A program made the position numbers and the translations under genes. This document shows, piece by piece, positions 47,897-60,740 of a DNA stretch of 64,000 bases. The stretch is from contig NC_092576.1 of assembly GCF_037975245.1 (NCBI RefSeq), positions 2,289,501-2,353,500 on the forward strand. The letters run 5' to 3'. Numbering within the stretch: position 1 is the stretch's first letter; each line of letters begins with the position of its first letter. The notes under the pieces were generated by a model. That model ran no database searches. It saw only the letters and a program-made list of their open reading frames with translations, and had not been told where the DNA came from. Origin of the DNA: Apostichopus japonicus. Lineage: Eukaryota; Echinodermata; Holothuroidea; Aspidochirotida; Stichopodidae.

Positions 47897-48120
47897 TTCT
47901 TACAACTAGTCGTAAGAATAATTTCCGACTACGCATGGGCAGTTGTTATTTTTATGATTAGGAGTTCTAATTTTACGACGATGAGTAACAATAACTTCCG
48001 TTTAGGGTTAGGGTTATGTTTAGGGTTACCTCTACTACATGCGCAGTTGCTTTATTTACTGCACTTGAATTTGCCTTTGTCGTAAGAATAGTTTATAATT
48101 GTTACGACTAGTCGTAAGAA
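47897..48120. mobile_element. MITE with palindromic ends and telomere-like core
   Basis: Left end TTCTTACAACTAGTCGTAAG; right end TTACGACTAGTCGTAAGAA, itself a near-perfect palindrome around GACTAGTC. The interior holds a second inverted pair (GTCGTAAGAATAGTTTATAA against TAAGAATAATTTCC) and the telomere-like tract at 48001-48029. Confidence 0.65.
48001..48029 (+). repeat. short interstitial TTAGGG-like tract
   Basis: TTTAGGGTTAGGGTTATG followed by TTTAGGGTTACC: four TTAGGG-type units, one interrupted, inside the MITE. It is too short to be a former telomere. Confidence 0.75.
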
Positions 48121-48633
48121 ACGGCCTATACAGTATCCTCATGACAAGCATTCACAAACAGTGATGATGATGACTCAGTAATACAACTTACTGCTATTTT
48201 GTGCTAGGATAAGTATGATAAGGTTAGCATACGCTAGGTCCATTGGAAAAATAATGAATGATAGGCCTAGTTACAAAGCCTAGGCTCATCAAATCATGTA
48301 TGTTACAAATACAATAGCATAGACACTGCGAAGTTCGAACACCTAAGCCTTAAAATACCCCAAAAACTATCTTCATTTTATTGACAGATATGTACGTACA
48401 TACTTGCGCACGGGTCATTTTGGAGAGGAAATAACTGTAGCTTCCTAGTTTTTAGTGATATTGGCTTTCGCTTGTAGGTTATCATGGTGAAATCGTGTAT
48501 TTCTTAGGGGTGTCCGAACTTTGCAGTTTTCTGTACTTCGCAATACTGACAGTTACCTAGGACAATACCCTGTAGTACTACTATGTACTAGTATTACCCT
48601 ATACAGTTTTAGCCTAGCTTAGCAAATCATTAC

Positions 48634-48913
48634 CTTTTTGTGCGATCCTGAAGCAAATGTTCTGCGAAATCTGCGTTGCTAACAGAAGTCAAATCGTGGA
48701 CATGTTTGTAGAGTTCTTTCTCCATTTGCCAGTTTACGTAGGAACGTAGAAGATAGATCTTCGTGGCATCTCTTCGTCGCTGTTGTTCCTTTGCACTGCT
48801 GTTTTTGTCAGGTCCATGCAACAATGGCTTTCCTCCACTTGAACCTATACGCTCGTTCCAGGATAAGGTCGTTTTCTTTCGCCCGATTCTCCTTGCCCTG
48901 ATCCCTTTTCCAT
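48634..48913 (-). pseudogene. zinc-finger gene, first coding exon (start uncertain)
   Basis: The open frame ends RDATKIYLLRSYVNWQMEK and then SNADFAEHLLQDRTKR before a GTAATG donor at 48628-48633. A WxxxK...DxxFAxxLL segment of this kind is often seen at the start of zinc-finger proteins in marine animals (from memory of the family). The only plausible ATG, at 48913 (MEKGSGQGESGE), is in another frame and runs into a TAG after about 22 codons. So the start either has a frameshift, like the finger exon, or lies in an unseen upstream exon. The donor phase fits 46144-46244. Confidence 0.5.
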
Positions 48914-49039
48914 GATTGTCACTATACTCTAGTCTAATCGAATGTATTTGTACGAAAATCGTACAGTATTCTTTACTCAAAAGGCACACAAACAACAAAC
49001 TATCGCGTACGGAAATCCTTTGCGGTAAACAGTACAATA

Positions 49040-52000
49040 ATCTGAAATGCTGTGCTATAACATTATGTGTGCATGGGTACGGGCTTGTTACGCATACGCT
49101 TGCCTGTGCTATTCACTGATCTAAATTTGCCACCGAGGTCACGTGAGTTTTAGGGGTCCCATTAAACCTCGCTGAAACCTCGATAATGCCAGCGCCCTCA
49201 AAAAAAAGTCTACGAGCGATATCGCCTTTAACCTTACAATTGCACCAAATCCCTCCCTTGCTCCATTCCAAGTCTTTCTGATAAAGATTACTAGAATAAC
49301 AATGAGAGCTTTTTACTGTACCGTCGACATTCCTTGCTTTCAGATTTGCCATTGAGGAAGCTGTAATAGTAGGTGGCAGCAGGCAGTAATCAAAACTGCA
49401 AAAGAAAGATATTCATTGTAATTATAATTGTGACGTCATGTAAACTTCAAGCAATATCAATCCAGTGTTGGTACTCATGTCATTAACTATGGACTCCCTG
49501 GTGCCGCTTATACAATATACGGTATATCGGTGGAAGGATAAAGGTTGACAATATTACAATCTAAAATAAAAGCTGAACGTATGATACCCGTTGTTGAAAT
49601 GCGATAATTTACCTTTGACATTATATTTCGGTCAGTGATTAACACCATTGTTTACCTGACCATCATGGCGGGGAGTTGTCTGCTGGTGCGGACAAGATCA
49701 CCAAAGTTAAACAATTACTTATAAACTTAATGTTCACACTTAACGAGTGGGAATGATGCGTATGTAAGCTACATTCAACATGTAAGCTAAATTCAACATA
49801 ACTTCACTACACTACGATACCCATATCCACGGATGCAACACACGTTTTATGCACTGCAACACGGGGGGAGGAGAACACATTATACCGTCCATCCATGTGA
49901 AGGTTCTTGGGAGGGGGGGGGGGACGGTGGCCCACTCTCTTTGATACATTTTGGTAAAATGGATCGTGTTTTCAAAACGGTTTAACTGTTTGAAACTTTT
50001 AGGATTTTTTTTTTTATTTTTTAGGCTGAACCGCACACACATGTAATACACTGTACACTAGGGTGCTTTGGAATATTCCGTTTGCCATTATTTTATTCTG
50101 GGGACTAACCCCGCTCCCCACACTCTCCCTAGAAGTCTAGAAAAAAAAATCAACTCGAATATTGCCTCTATCGGGGTCAATGTAAAATTGTTTTTCTTCT
50201 TTATATTAAATTTTACTTTGCTGCACACAATTTATACATACCAATTCCCACTGACATCAACTTTCAATACTTTCTTGGGAAATTCAAAGGTTGATGTAAA
50301 CATCCCTCACCCACAGCATAATTATTTTGCTTTATCCTCAAGCAAATGAAGTTTCAATCGCCTCACCATTATCTATAAAAAATGTTTCTATATTTCTCCT
50401 ACCATCAACTTCATCTGTTACTGTGAACAATCCTCTTTCAGAGCATACAATACAATATAACATATACATTGATATGTCTTACTGCTATAAGGAAACGTCT
50501 ATTGAATTTGCCTTGTAACGACCACGAATATGAAAACGTTATAACAGGGATCTGAGTTTGTAACAGCTGGTTCTGCGGGCATATACACAATATATGGTGC
50601 ATTAACCTGCCGTTGAAAATGAGTTACCGGAGGAAGTGATAAATCCTTAACGTTAGTTGAAACTATTACTTGTATAAAGTAATAGCCCTACCCCCCCCCC
50701 CCAACTTCACCCTCCCTGATTATTACACGAAATAATTTAGCCCAAATCTCCTTACCAAATTGTTCTCTGATTTTTTTATTATGTTGGGGATTTTATTTTG
50801 TCTACTTTCTTAAAGTACACTTACTTAACACCAAGAACAAGAAAGTAAAAATCATTGAAAAAAATTCTACCTGCAAGGTCAACCAACAATTCAAAACCAG
50901 ACAGTGTCTAAACGTATCCAGGTACTTGTTTGTTTCAAGATTCCAGGGGTTATATAAAGGTCATGCGCGCATCTCTTTTATTGAATAGAACTTCTTTTCA
51001 TTGTATTGTTTAAGTATTTGATTGACAGGTGGTGAACAAAATAAATGTTCAACTATTTAAAGTGTCAGTAATAGGAGAAGATAAGTGTACATCTTGAGGA
51101 AGAAAAAAGCCCAATCATTTCAATAGACTTTTATCATTGAAAAAAGTATGTTCTGTCTGAGTAGAAAAAGAGTAGAAATAGTTAATTGTACAGATATATG
51201 ATGAATTTACTGCATACACAGTGTTGGGTGGATACGATCTGCGTTACTTTTTGTTAATTGCCCATATGATGTAAATATGGATCAAAACTAATAAAGGAAA
51301 AATGGAATGATGTGCGTATGTACGTGCCTGTATGTATGTGTGTGTGGTGGGGGGGGGGATACCGGGGGAGTTAAAATGGTGGGTTTAGAGCAAAGGATTC
51401 GAGTAGTGATTTAATTTTCATGGAAGAGGGGGAAATGGTGTTATCTAGAAACGCAACTGCAGAAGGGTCATTTGCACTCGCGGAAGGTAGCGTGGCTGCA
51501 GTGTACAGGTGTTTGAGGCGTTGAGCGTGGATATGAAATACCGTATGGGACACATTTAACAAGATATGAGAAGTATCATTTGAGGGGTGGGGGAGAGGGT
51601 GTGAGAGAGGATGTATATATAGTTGCGTAGTCTATGCATTGGTTCAGGGCATGATTTGCAGTGAGTAGGCACAGCAGAAAGGTCTGTAGTAGTACGGAGG
51701 TGGGTGGTGGTGCGACTGATATATAGTTGTTGCGGAATTGTTAGGGAAATTCACATTGAAACATTTTAATGATCAGAGGAATGGTATTCGAAAGGACAAG
51801 GGGTGAGGGATGGGACCGTGGTGAAGGATATTTAGAATTATATACACTGTTTAAAGCATGTACATTTTAGACACATCTTATTCCCTTATTAACAAATATA
51901 TATATTAATTTATTCAGCTTCTTAACTAATTGCGGAAAATAATTCATTTCACTGTTGATGTTGTAGTTTTTTAAACTAACATTAAGCTACATAAAACCCC

Positions 52001-52880
52001 CAATAACAAACAAGTTTCTAACATTTTAAGGATAATGTTTATTTTTTGTTTGCTGAATTTTGTTCTACTTACTGTTTTATTTCAATTAGTTAGTAACGTT
52101 TTGTTTTTCTTCGATCAATTTATTTACTTATTTTCTATATAGGAATTTAGACCGTTTTACACTTCTTAATGAATATCTTTTTCTTGAACGTTTTATTCTT
52201 GCACATTTTTAGATTAATTTGTGTTCCTTCTGTGTTTATTTCTTTTTTTCTAGTGTTTATTAATTTTATTTTACCGACTTTTTTATTTAAGTTAGTAGGT
52301 AAACGCTTTATTTATTTATTATCGCTTTATTTATTTCATTATAAACATTTTGACCATTTCATATCTATCCATAAATATTTTTCTTTAATTTGTTATTTTG
52401 ATTATCACATTACTTTACTTTGCATACAGAAAATAATTAAAAACAAGAACATTATTGGTTCTGTTGTCAATTTCTCTCTTTGATTCCTTATTCAATTTGA
52501 TGAATAATTATTTCAAACCAGGTAAACAAGTCTATTCTCCTCTCACGCTACAAATACTTTTATCATTCTTACTGCAATACAAGTCTATCTGTAAATTTTA
52601 TTTTGTAAATATGTTTTTTCTGTTTCATTTTGTCTCTATTTTACTCTCCTTTTAATCATATTCCTTACCTGATGACTGTTCTTTCATTGTTAGTTGATTT
52701 TTTTAATCCAATTTCTTCTCCATTTATTTGTTTTACTCCTACAATTATCTAACCCTATCAATAAACCTTCAGTAATTACTAAATATATCTATATTAATAA
52801 TTCCTATGTTGTTTACATCATTAATATTAATTATTTAGTTGATTAATTACTAATATTATTTACATATCTATTAATTACAC
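49040..52880. other. no supportable gene
   Basis: The open frame at 49113-49352 (MANLKARNVDGTVKSSH) starts with an ATG but has no motif or splice support. The one at 51371-51562 contains LKHLYTAATLPSASANDP, which only vaguely recalls the exon 1/exon 2 junction of the NLR cassette. 51900-52880 is extremely AT-rich. The exon that should follow 52885-53090 in transcription order was not found here. Confidence 0.4.
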
Positions 52881-52884
52881 TTAC

Positions 52885-53090
52885 ACCAGCTCCTTGAATC
52901 TTTGAGAGTGTTGTACATAGTTTAATATTCCATTAACTTCATGTTTATTCATTTCTATCCCTTCCTCTGTGTGTATGTACATCCTCTCTATTGATGTTAT
53001 GATTGGTAGAGAGAGACCAGAGTAGAGAGTAATATCATCTTCATCAATCTTGTTAAAGGAACGGTTTAGACCCACACTGAATATAGGAAT
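52885..53090 (-). CDS. NLR gene B, second cassette exon 1
   Basis: A 206-nt exon, entering in phase 0 after a TTTCCTTCAG acceptor and leaving in phase 2 at GTAAGT. It encodes IPIFSVGLNRSFNKIDED, SLPIITSIERMYIH and, at the end, GILNYVQHSQRFKELV. It shares length class, phases and the IPI...LLNY...RFKEL frame with 58219-58421 and 4619-4821, but is more distant from both than they are from each other. It therefore represents the next module of the same protein. Its copy A counterpart would lie immediately left of the window. Confidence 0.78.
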
Positions 53091-54441
53091 CTGAAGGAAA
53101 GTAAATCATAAATTAAATATTAATAATTATATCATAATAACATAAATATCTTTTAATATGTTACAATAATGCTTATGAGTTGACTATTTTTATTATAACT
53201 AATGAAGTACTAATGGTCTGGGGGTTAGAGGGGGTTATAGTGGGGCCAGTTTAACATTCAAATTGGTGTAAAGGGGGTGTGTGTTGTTAAAGTGCACAGT
53301 TACACTAATAAATTACTTTACTGTAAAGAGACACAGTGTTGTAAGATTATTGAACAAATGGGGAACAGGAGGGTGTGCAGTGGTTCAGGGAAAGAGTGAA
53401 GGTGTAGTTCTAGTATAGGGGAAAACAAAGCCAATAAATACAGGATTAACACTGACTAGAAGGAAAATAAATAATAAATAGAAATTATTAGAATACTCAA
53501 AAATAAAGACACGTTTTGTCTTAGAGGGGGTGAGGTGGTGTCCTTTGTTTTAAAGATCAGCGGATGGAGGGAAAGTGAGGGTGCTACAGGTGTACAATGC
53601 TGTACTTTATTCAATTTCATTGTGGGGTGAAACATGGGTATGGAATTTTGTATTATAGGTTGCAATATTTGTTTCCGTTTATAAGGGGTCAGTTTGAAGC
53701 TAAGCTACGGGACCTATAGGGATAGATACTTGTGTGCGTGTGTGCTTTTTTTTGGGGGGGGGGTGGGCAGGGTGTAATAGTTGAGTATTTCAGAGGTTTA
53801 ATGGGAACCAGGCAAAATGCTGTCGTATTTTCTACATTTATGTTTGATTATTATTTATTTCATGTTGATTGTTATTTTGTTTTGTATCAGGTTGTTAAGT
53901 AATTAAAACATGATATGTTAATGTTGTTTATAACAGTAAGCTCTGTAATTTACTTGTTGTGTGGGCTATGTGGTATAACCTGTTGCATGTGAGCCTTGAG
54001 GGAGTAATGGTGGGTCAGATGAGGGTCTAATAAATATTCAATTAGGTAATTAACAGTTCTAGACATTTTTTAAGGTTATTAAGTAGTTCAGTAGCTTAGA
54101 GGATAAGTTTCAGTTTCTCTAGCCTACGATAATCCACTAGTAATTTTGTTACTTTTAAGTATGTTTTACTTATTTTTTTCTTCATTAAAATCTCTTATTT
54201 TATTTATCAGATCACTGTTTGTTTAGATTTGTCCTAAATTATCTAATTCTGATGCCCAAAAAATAATCAACCAAAAACAAAACAAAAGTTAGAACAGGTT
54301 AGTGATTAGTCACATCAACCCCCCCCCCCACCCCTCCTGACTCACTATCAAATCCCCGATAGTTGGGGAGAATAATAAATAAAATGACTAATTTTTATGT
54401 GATGCGTTCTACTTCACCGTATCCCTTCAATATATTCTTAC

Positions 54442-54561
54442 GTCATGCCTGGATGCTTTCTTCAGGAGTTCTATGGTTGACTTCTGTGATTGCTGACTGC
54501 TTTCTTTATCGATTAAGACATCATATGAACACAGCTCTGTAATAGTCTGGAGGTCTTCAGC
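54442..54561 (-). CDS. NLR gene B, cassette exon 4
   Basis: A 120-nt exon, phase 0 to 0, with acceptor TTTAATAG and donor GTAAGA. It begins AEDLQTITELCS and ends STIELLKKASRHD. Between these conserved ends, the middle about 17 codons carry a cluster of replacements relative to copy A (1396-1515) and almost no silent change. It joins in frame to 52885-53090. Confidence 0.8.
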
Positions 54562-55166
54562 CTATTAAATAAAGTGACCAATGTTACACAATGTTTAACT
54601 TGTCTCTCTCTCTACTCTAGATACTGACACATTCTGTTTAAAGTCCTTTAAATTATATTTATATTTCATATGTGTGGTTTACTTGTCTGTCATCACTCTA
54701 TCTCCCCATCTCGTACATAGCTAAGCCTTCTTTTCTCTCACCTCTTCCTTAAACAGTGATTCATAAAATGTATTTTTTTTATAAATTATTCCACTGTTTC
54801 TACGTATTATCATCATTTTGTGATACTCTCAATTACCTTGAGGATATTCTAAGTAGCCTATACCATTCAATTGGTACCAACTGGCTCCCCTACCCTTCCC
54901 CACCTTCTCTCCATACATATTCCTACTGAATATTACCCAGAAAGAACAATATATATTGTTAACTTCGTAATTGGTTTCATTCTTGTAAATTTTTGCAACA
55001 GATTAAGCTGCCATATCGCATACCGTGTAGACTTGTATTATTACCCGCTCCACTTTACACTATCAGTATAATATGCTATATTAAGTACGCAATAGTAGTT
55101 AAATATATAAATTACACAATATGAGCCATGTTGATCCTTACATATGTTTACCATCTTATCACTAAC

Positions 55167-55222
55167 CTGTTTCCATTTACCAGACTGTAAATCAAGCAGA
55201 CAGGTCTCTTCCGGCCAAAAAA
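55167..55222 (-). CDS. NLR gene B, cassette exon 3
   Basis: A 56-nt exon with the same borders and phases as 2037-2092. It encodes FWPEETCLLDLQSGKWKQ after the split codon. The acceptor is TCTCTGAAG and the donor GTTAGT. Confidence 0.8.
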
Positions 55223-55719
55223 CTTCAGAGAAAGAAAATTACAACAAAATAAAACATTAATTTATTACTAGTCATGCTTACCTACAAAAGCAAAATAAAA
55301 CTACCATGCTGAAATAATAAAAAATTTTCGATTGTTCTTTCGTTTTTGATGACGGGATCTCTCTCTCTCTGTTCAGATCTCTTTCTGGTTTATTAATTTT
55401 CCAAACAAACAAACTGTATACAAACCTACCGGGAGAGGTATATTGACTACTTCAATTTAGTAGGATAGTTTGCAAGTTTGACTGTAATGTGTTTGTTACG
55501 TCACTTTGGTATTACTAGTAATTATATTGTGAATGATCTTTACAAAGAGTCTTCCCTCCGCCTGCCTCCACCAGCCGCAACCTCCCCACCCCCCCCCCCA
55601 TCCCGACACCCCGCGCCCGTCCAAACACACATGTATAAAAATTCACATTCAAATAGTTAGCTCCTTTTCACGCTCATTTCTAACAAACTCCCATTGTGAA
55701 CTGCCGTTAGATAGGCTAC

Positions 55720-55796
55720 CTTTAACATTCTTTGATTTTGCTGTTTCCCGTATCATCTTTGGGCTGATGGATGCTGGAAGTTTACAAGTATAAAAC
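55720..55796 (-). CDS. NLR gene B, cassette exon 2
   Basis: A 77-nt exon with acceptor TTTTGCAG and donor GTAGCC. It encodes FYTCKLPASISPKMIRETAK and five more residues. Phases match 3305-3381 exactly. Confidence 0.8.
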
Positions 55797-56945
55797 CTGC
55801 AAAACAAGAAAGTATTATATTAAAATTTTGACTCCTCTCGCTGATATAAAATGAACGTCTGTAAACTTATTGATCATTGTTTCTTTTAGGTTACTTAGTC
55901 TTTTCTGAATAATGTTGAACAACACGTATCCATCTTAGTATTAAGATAAAATGATTTGTCTAAGTCTAATTTATATAATATACAGATTACACATTAAACA
56001 CAAAATTACATAACAAGTAAACGCTATTATTTTCTTAAGAAAACTGTAGCAGGCATACAACAGTGACGGTTGTTCATATTTCAAAAGATTCCTCGACTGA
56101 TTTGTTCGTTCTTCTCTCTGTTTCCTATTTTAAATGTGACAACTTGAAGTGATCTCCTTGTTCCGAAATATTAATGGTCATAATAACGTTATTCTTATGA
56201 TAATACATCCATTTGAATCCACAAACATAAATATCTACGTGTGATATACCTATCTCGTGACAGGTACGAGGCTCAGATATAATAAACTAACCGTATTGAA
56301 GGGGTCTTTCACAGAACTGTTCCAACTAAGATTTAAACTGTAAACATTTTACCGCAAAACTGTCGCGACTGTCATTTGTGGAAGATGAAGTATTTTAATT
56401 ACTATTGTTATGTTTATATCATCTGCCAACTTTCATCGAAAACATATCTACAAGTTTCTGTCAATTTTTATGGGTATCATTTTCGATAATGGAATTACGT
56501 CAACTCTGATGTCACTAATAAATTGTTATCACTGACTCAAAAGACTTTCATTGAAGCAGCAGCAGGTCAGATTAAGTCGACTCAAATTAGAAGGAGTGTA
56601 AGGGTCTTAATAATAAATTTATCTAATTCACATTTCTAAAATTTAACTAAATTATTATTCATTCGTTTGATCTGTACAACGACAATGCATATAGCGGCCT
56701 TCAATGGTTCATTATATTATTGTGCTGTGTTATGAGTAAAACTAAACTGATTTTCTATTTTGTTTTTTTTTAGTTTCGACATTATATCAGGGAATGGTAT
56801 ACCTGTTTATGGGACTGAAATTCAGGAAGAATCTTATAAGAAAAGGATTTAGCCGTTGTAGCCAATGATTCTCTCGGCTGTTGCAAATGTGTTCTGTCCA
56901 ATTGCCCATTTTTCTATAGTTCTTTACTAAAACTTTATAACTATG

Positions 56946-58059
56946 TGTTACGAGGGCCCATTGTAGCCTAACGCTAGTTACTGTTAGTGAGAAACCTAAT
57001 GTTATAATATAGGAAGTATTTGAAATGGCCTACGTGACGAATCAATACTTGAGAAATTAAGTCGGGTTACCGTGTCAGAATGTTATTTATATAATGAGCA
57101 ATACATGATTGTTCTGGTATACTTCTTATGATGACACGCTGGTCTCGGTTTCCCGTCAGTTTACCTGAAATCCCGTTGTACGCTGTGCTCGCATCTTCGT
57201 GGTTTGTCTGGAATGTTCCGCGAGACATGCAAAGGACTTCCGGGAACGGAGAAACTGGGTCGAATTGTTACTCAGGTGTATCGAGAAAGACCCAGATGAT
57301 TCTTGACATGGCGAATCGTATAAAAACCGGCCCCAGATCGGAAAGTTTCTGAGTTTCTGATCGATGACAATCGACGACACATATTATACCATTCTACTAT
57401 ATATCGTCAGTGCTCAACTGCCAGTAGTTTCTGAGGGATTGAGATATCGATACCAAGATTGATTCTAAACTTCCATTCAGAAGTTCGAAGAGGACTTTGC
57501 TGTGAAACTACAGTTTTCCAGTCGTTATTGCGGAGGTGAAGAATTTCTGTCTCCGTTGAGGAAGTTCGTTACGCCAGGAGTTGGTGGCTATAAAGCTGAT
57601 TTTGGACTGGCTCTGGTAATATTTAGTCGGCGAGAAGTTCGTCTTGTGCTTCACTCGATTGTGGCTGAAAGTCCGTCTTCTATTTTGGAGCATCGCCGGA
57701 AAGAAGGTGACTGGTGTTTCTGGGATCGCGAGAAACTTCGTCGAGGACCAGTGAATTTCGCGGTACAACGGACCGAGAATCGTCGTCATCAGGTCGTGAC
57801 CGCTGAGGGATATCGCCGTTGGAAGAGACCAGCGTGTTTTAAAGTGTATCCTATCTTGGTAGGTGTGTGAGTAATTTTCTATATATATATTATAATTACC
57901 ACTTGTTGTTGTTGCTTCAAACTCCACTGTTCAATATAGTGCACGTTCTCATTCAAATTCTCTAGACTCGTCAATTTGTCTGTGTTCCTTCCAGAAACGA
58001 ACCCAGGCTTGTGTCCCGTTAAAATTAATTATCGGGACCTCTCGCATTCCAACGTAACA
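56946..58059 (+). mobile_element. solo LTR of a Ty3/gypsy-like retrotransposon
   Basis: It begins TGTTACGAGGGCCC and ends CGTAACA, so the termini form a 7-bp inverted repeat of TG...CA type. It is flanked by the 4-bp duplication TATG (56942-56945 and 58060-58063). A TATA-like CGTATAAAAACC at about 57309 fits an LTR promoter. Copy A has the empty site at about 4423-4445 (AACTATG then ATAAATAG). The open frames inside (57502-57870 plus; 57508-57927 minus) overlap each other and have no known motif. Length is 1114 bp. No internal retroviral-type genes remain. The superfamily is inferred from TSD length and the TGTTAC...GTAACA ends. Confidence 0.85.
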
Positions 58060-58218
58060 TATGATTAACAGAGATTTCGTCTTCTGCGCGGTGTTTACGT
58101 AAAGGCGTAGCCTAGGCCTACATACGTATCATAATGTTCATTATTCTAGACGTAGGCCTTGACCTTATTTCATTTATTGTGATCACTTTCATACTTCATA
58201 ATATATTTTTCTACTTAC

Positions 58219-58421
58219 CAAAGCTCTTTGAATCTCTTAGACTGTACTCCGTAGTTCAATAGTCCAATAACGTCTTCCTCAGTAAGTTCTGCTCTGTTTG
58301 CATTTACTGCTAACTTCTCCAGTGTTGAGAGGGTTGGTAAACAAATACCAGTTTGGAGCACGATATCACCTTTATCTACCTTACTGGCGGACCACTGCAG
58401 CAATAGTTTAGATATTGGTAT
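58219..58421 (-). CDS. NLR gene B, first cassette exon 1 in window
   Basis: A 203-nt exon with acceptor TCTCGATGTAG and donor GTAAGT. It starts IPISKLLLQWSASKVDKG, then has LPTLSTLEKLAVNANRAELT and ends RFKELW once joined to 55720-55796. The frame is open throughout. Exons further upstream (the NACHT part, if present) would lie right of the window, so whether this is a full NLR gene cannot be told here. Confidence 0.8.
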
Positions 58422-59479
58422 CTACATCGAGAGAAATATCAGGATTCATATGTTCGCTCAATTTAACTTTCAACTCCTTCGTTTTTCTTTAATTATATTT
58501 AATAGCTTCACTTAAGTGTAACCTACAATTGGTGCTTGAAATCATCTATAATGTAAATTCTACCCATTTATTCTTTTCCGAATATTTTTGTATGCAAAGA
58601 AATATATAAACATACATTTTGCCCAAGTGATCCTAAACACTGACATAATACAGGAACAAAGTTGCAATATTAATTGTTTAGAGCAAAATGTTTTACTGAC
58701 CTATAAAGACAACTATATATGCGCAAGAAATAAAGCATCACTAGGCTATGTTCGAGTTTTATTACTATATGTCACCCTTATGTAGCCATGTAATATTAAA
58801 ACGTAATTGGATAAACCTGAATCTATACTGAAATCAATGTGTGACTGGAACCATTTGGTTGCTTGTAACATACAAAATTGATCTTCTAAATAGAAAAGAC
58901 AAAACAAAAATAGCCCCCCCCCCCCACAAAAAAAAATAACAATTTATTTGAGTAAAATTTCCAGGTACCATACATTCATCTTTCCTTTAACCACTTGTGT
59001 ATCAGAATATGCTCCAAACAACCCGAACTGCAGTTTTACAAATCACGGCTGTATGTTTAGATTAAAGCACAACTTGACCAGTTTACCATTATTTACGCAC
59101 TATAGTACTTAAATGTAGACAAAGGCCTTATATAACACTAATAACAGCAACTGCCATGTGTGACTGATTAGTAGCCCATTATATATGTCATTATGTGTCA
59201 TGTGTGAGTAGTAGCTTATTAGGCCTAAGTATTATAATGTATTACTCTAAGACTGATTAAGACTCGCTTTAGTTTTAAAATTCAAAAGATGAATCGATAT
59301 GGTTTTCAAATTCCTCCTCGCAAGTTTACATGCATCCTATAGTAGTAGTACCGTAGGTCAACCTGCTCAACAAAGCTATTCAATTAAGCCATAGGTATAG
59401 TGCATGTTACTTAATTTCTCCTTCACCAGAGTGAAACTGCAGAGTTAGCCGATGCAGTCAAAAGCAGCCAACGCTCGCC

Positions 59480-59535
59480 CAGAATACTCACGTTAACAGC
59501 CCGTCACAGACGAAAACTTCTCCCGAGAATTCATC
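59480..59535 (-). promoter_or_regulatory. conserved donor-flanked block, copy B
   Basis: Equivalent of 6385-6440. On the minus strand it reads into GCTGTTAAC followed by GTGAGTATT, a good splice donor, about 1.1 kb upstream of the cassette exon at 58219-58421. No open frame runs through it. Confidence 0.28.
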
Positions 59536-59539
59536 AAAC

Positions 59540-60530
59540 ACTTAGGCTAGACTAGAGAGAAACGGACTTGTATCTAGGCCTATATTCTTTTCATGTGTGC
59601 AAGTGGTGGCTTAACTTGATATCCAACTTTACTAAAGGATATGCCAAGCATAATTGGTGAATAACGCGCATGCAAGATTAGCATCAGTAGGTGCACCTAC
59701 TGATTCTAATCTTGATTCCTTCTAAAATGAACTTTACACTAGGTCGGCGATCAACTAGGCCTACAAGATATTGGCATCTAAAAAAGCAACTTGACATAAC
59801 GCGCGGTGACCGTAAAAGTTCACACCACAAGAGAAATACGTTCCAGATGAATTATTACAGAATAAATAAGAAATAAATAAACCTTACACCTACGCAGGCT
59901 ACAGTGAATTTAAAGTTAACCGAAAAATATGTTCATAGAAATGGTATTGAATAACTATCATATTTTTCGCTATATTTAATCTTAGTTAAGGTTCAATCCA
60001 TTTCTACGTGTAGGCACTATTGCTACTTTTACTACGTACCGTACACCATGTGAGCATACGCACAGCGCTTTGTGTAGGCCCTGGTTTAAACTTACATTAC
60101 AACCAAATTTTACGTTTAATCTGTTGCCGTAGGTACAAAGTTAGACACAAAAACAACAAAATCGACAATTACCTTACAACGCGATGATACAAATTCCTAT
60201 TAAATTTAATGCATATGCCTGACAACAGTTTACACGAGTTTTACTTACACTTACCTGCATATGCTAGTTGCTACTCAGAGACAAATAACAATTGAATAAA
60301 ATCGTTTTGAAAGCATCGCTAGTGGTAATCGTATCGTTTAGAAAACCCAATAGAAAATGATATCATAATGTGATCAACAGACACATACTAAGAACAGTGC
60401 TTGTAACGTGCCCGTCCTGCGGGAACCTAAACGTCACGGCCAAACGGCACTACCAAACCAGCCCACCCTGACAGTAGAAGAGTTAGACAAACACACGTAG
60501 CGTCAATTACTATAGGTCTACTACAGTATA
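59540..60530. other. intron sequence of copy B, no gene seen
   Basis: AT-rich. It contains a near-palindrome TTAGCATCAGTAGGTGCACC followed by TACTGATTCTAA at about 59678-59711. A roughly 75-bp GC-richer stretch at 60400-60475 is absent from copy A. Confidence 0.45.
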
Positions 60531-60584
60531 GCGAGTAACTATGCAACGCGAAAAGGACCAAAACATATGATGATGTTAATGATG

Positions 60585-60740
60585 ATCTAATTTTATACGA
60601 TCATGTACTGAAAACTTACGATCATGTACTAGAAATACACGATCATGTACCAAAAATTTACGATCATGTACCAAACATATACGATCATGTACTACAAACG
60701 TACGATTTACATTAAAACAAATACGATCCTGTACTAATAA
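60585..60740. repeat. 21-bp tandem units in left arm of foldback element
   Basis: Six to seven copies of a unit starting ACGATCATGTACT followed by a variable AAA-rich spacer. The right arm (62470-62655) carries the inverse set. Each unit includes the near-palindrome CGATCATG. Confidence 0.85.

Noticed and set aside
49113-49352. 79-codon ATG-initiated minus-strand frame (MANLKARNVDGT)
   Set aside because: No recognised domain and no splice context linking it to the zinc-finger gene just downstream.
51371-51562. Frame with LKHLYTAATLPSASANDP, resembling the exon 1/2 junction of the NLR cassette
   Set aside because: Similarity is short, with no intron at the expected position and no matching phases.
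57502-57927. Overlapping 122- and 139-codon open frames on opposite strands
   Set aside because: Both lie inside the solo LTR, lack known motifs and cannot both be coding. They reflect the GC-richer LTR sequence.
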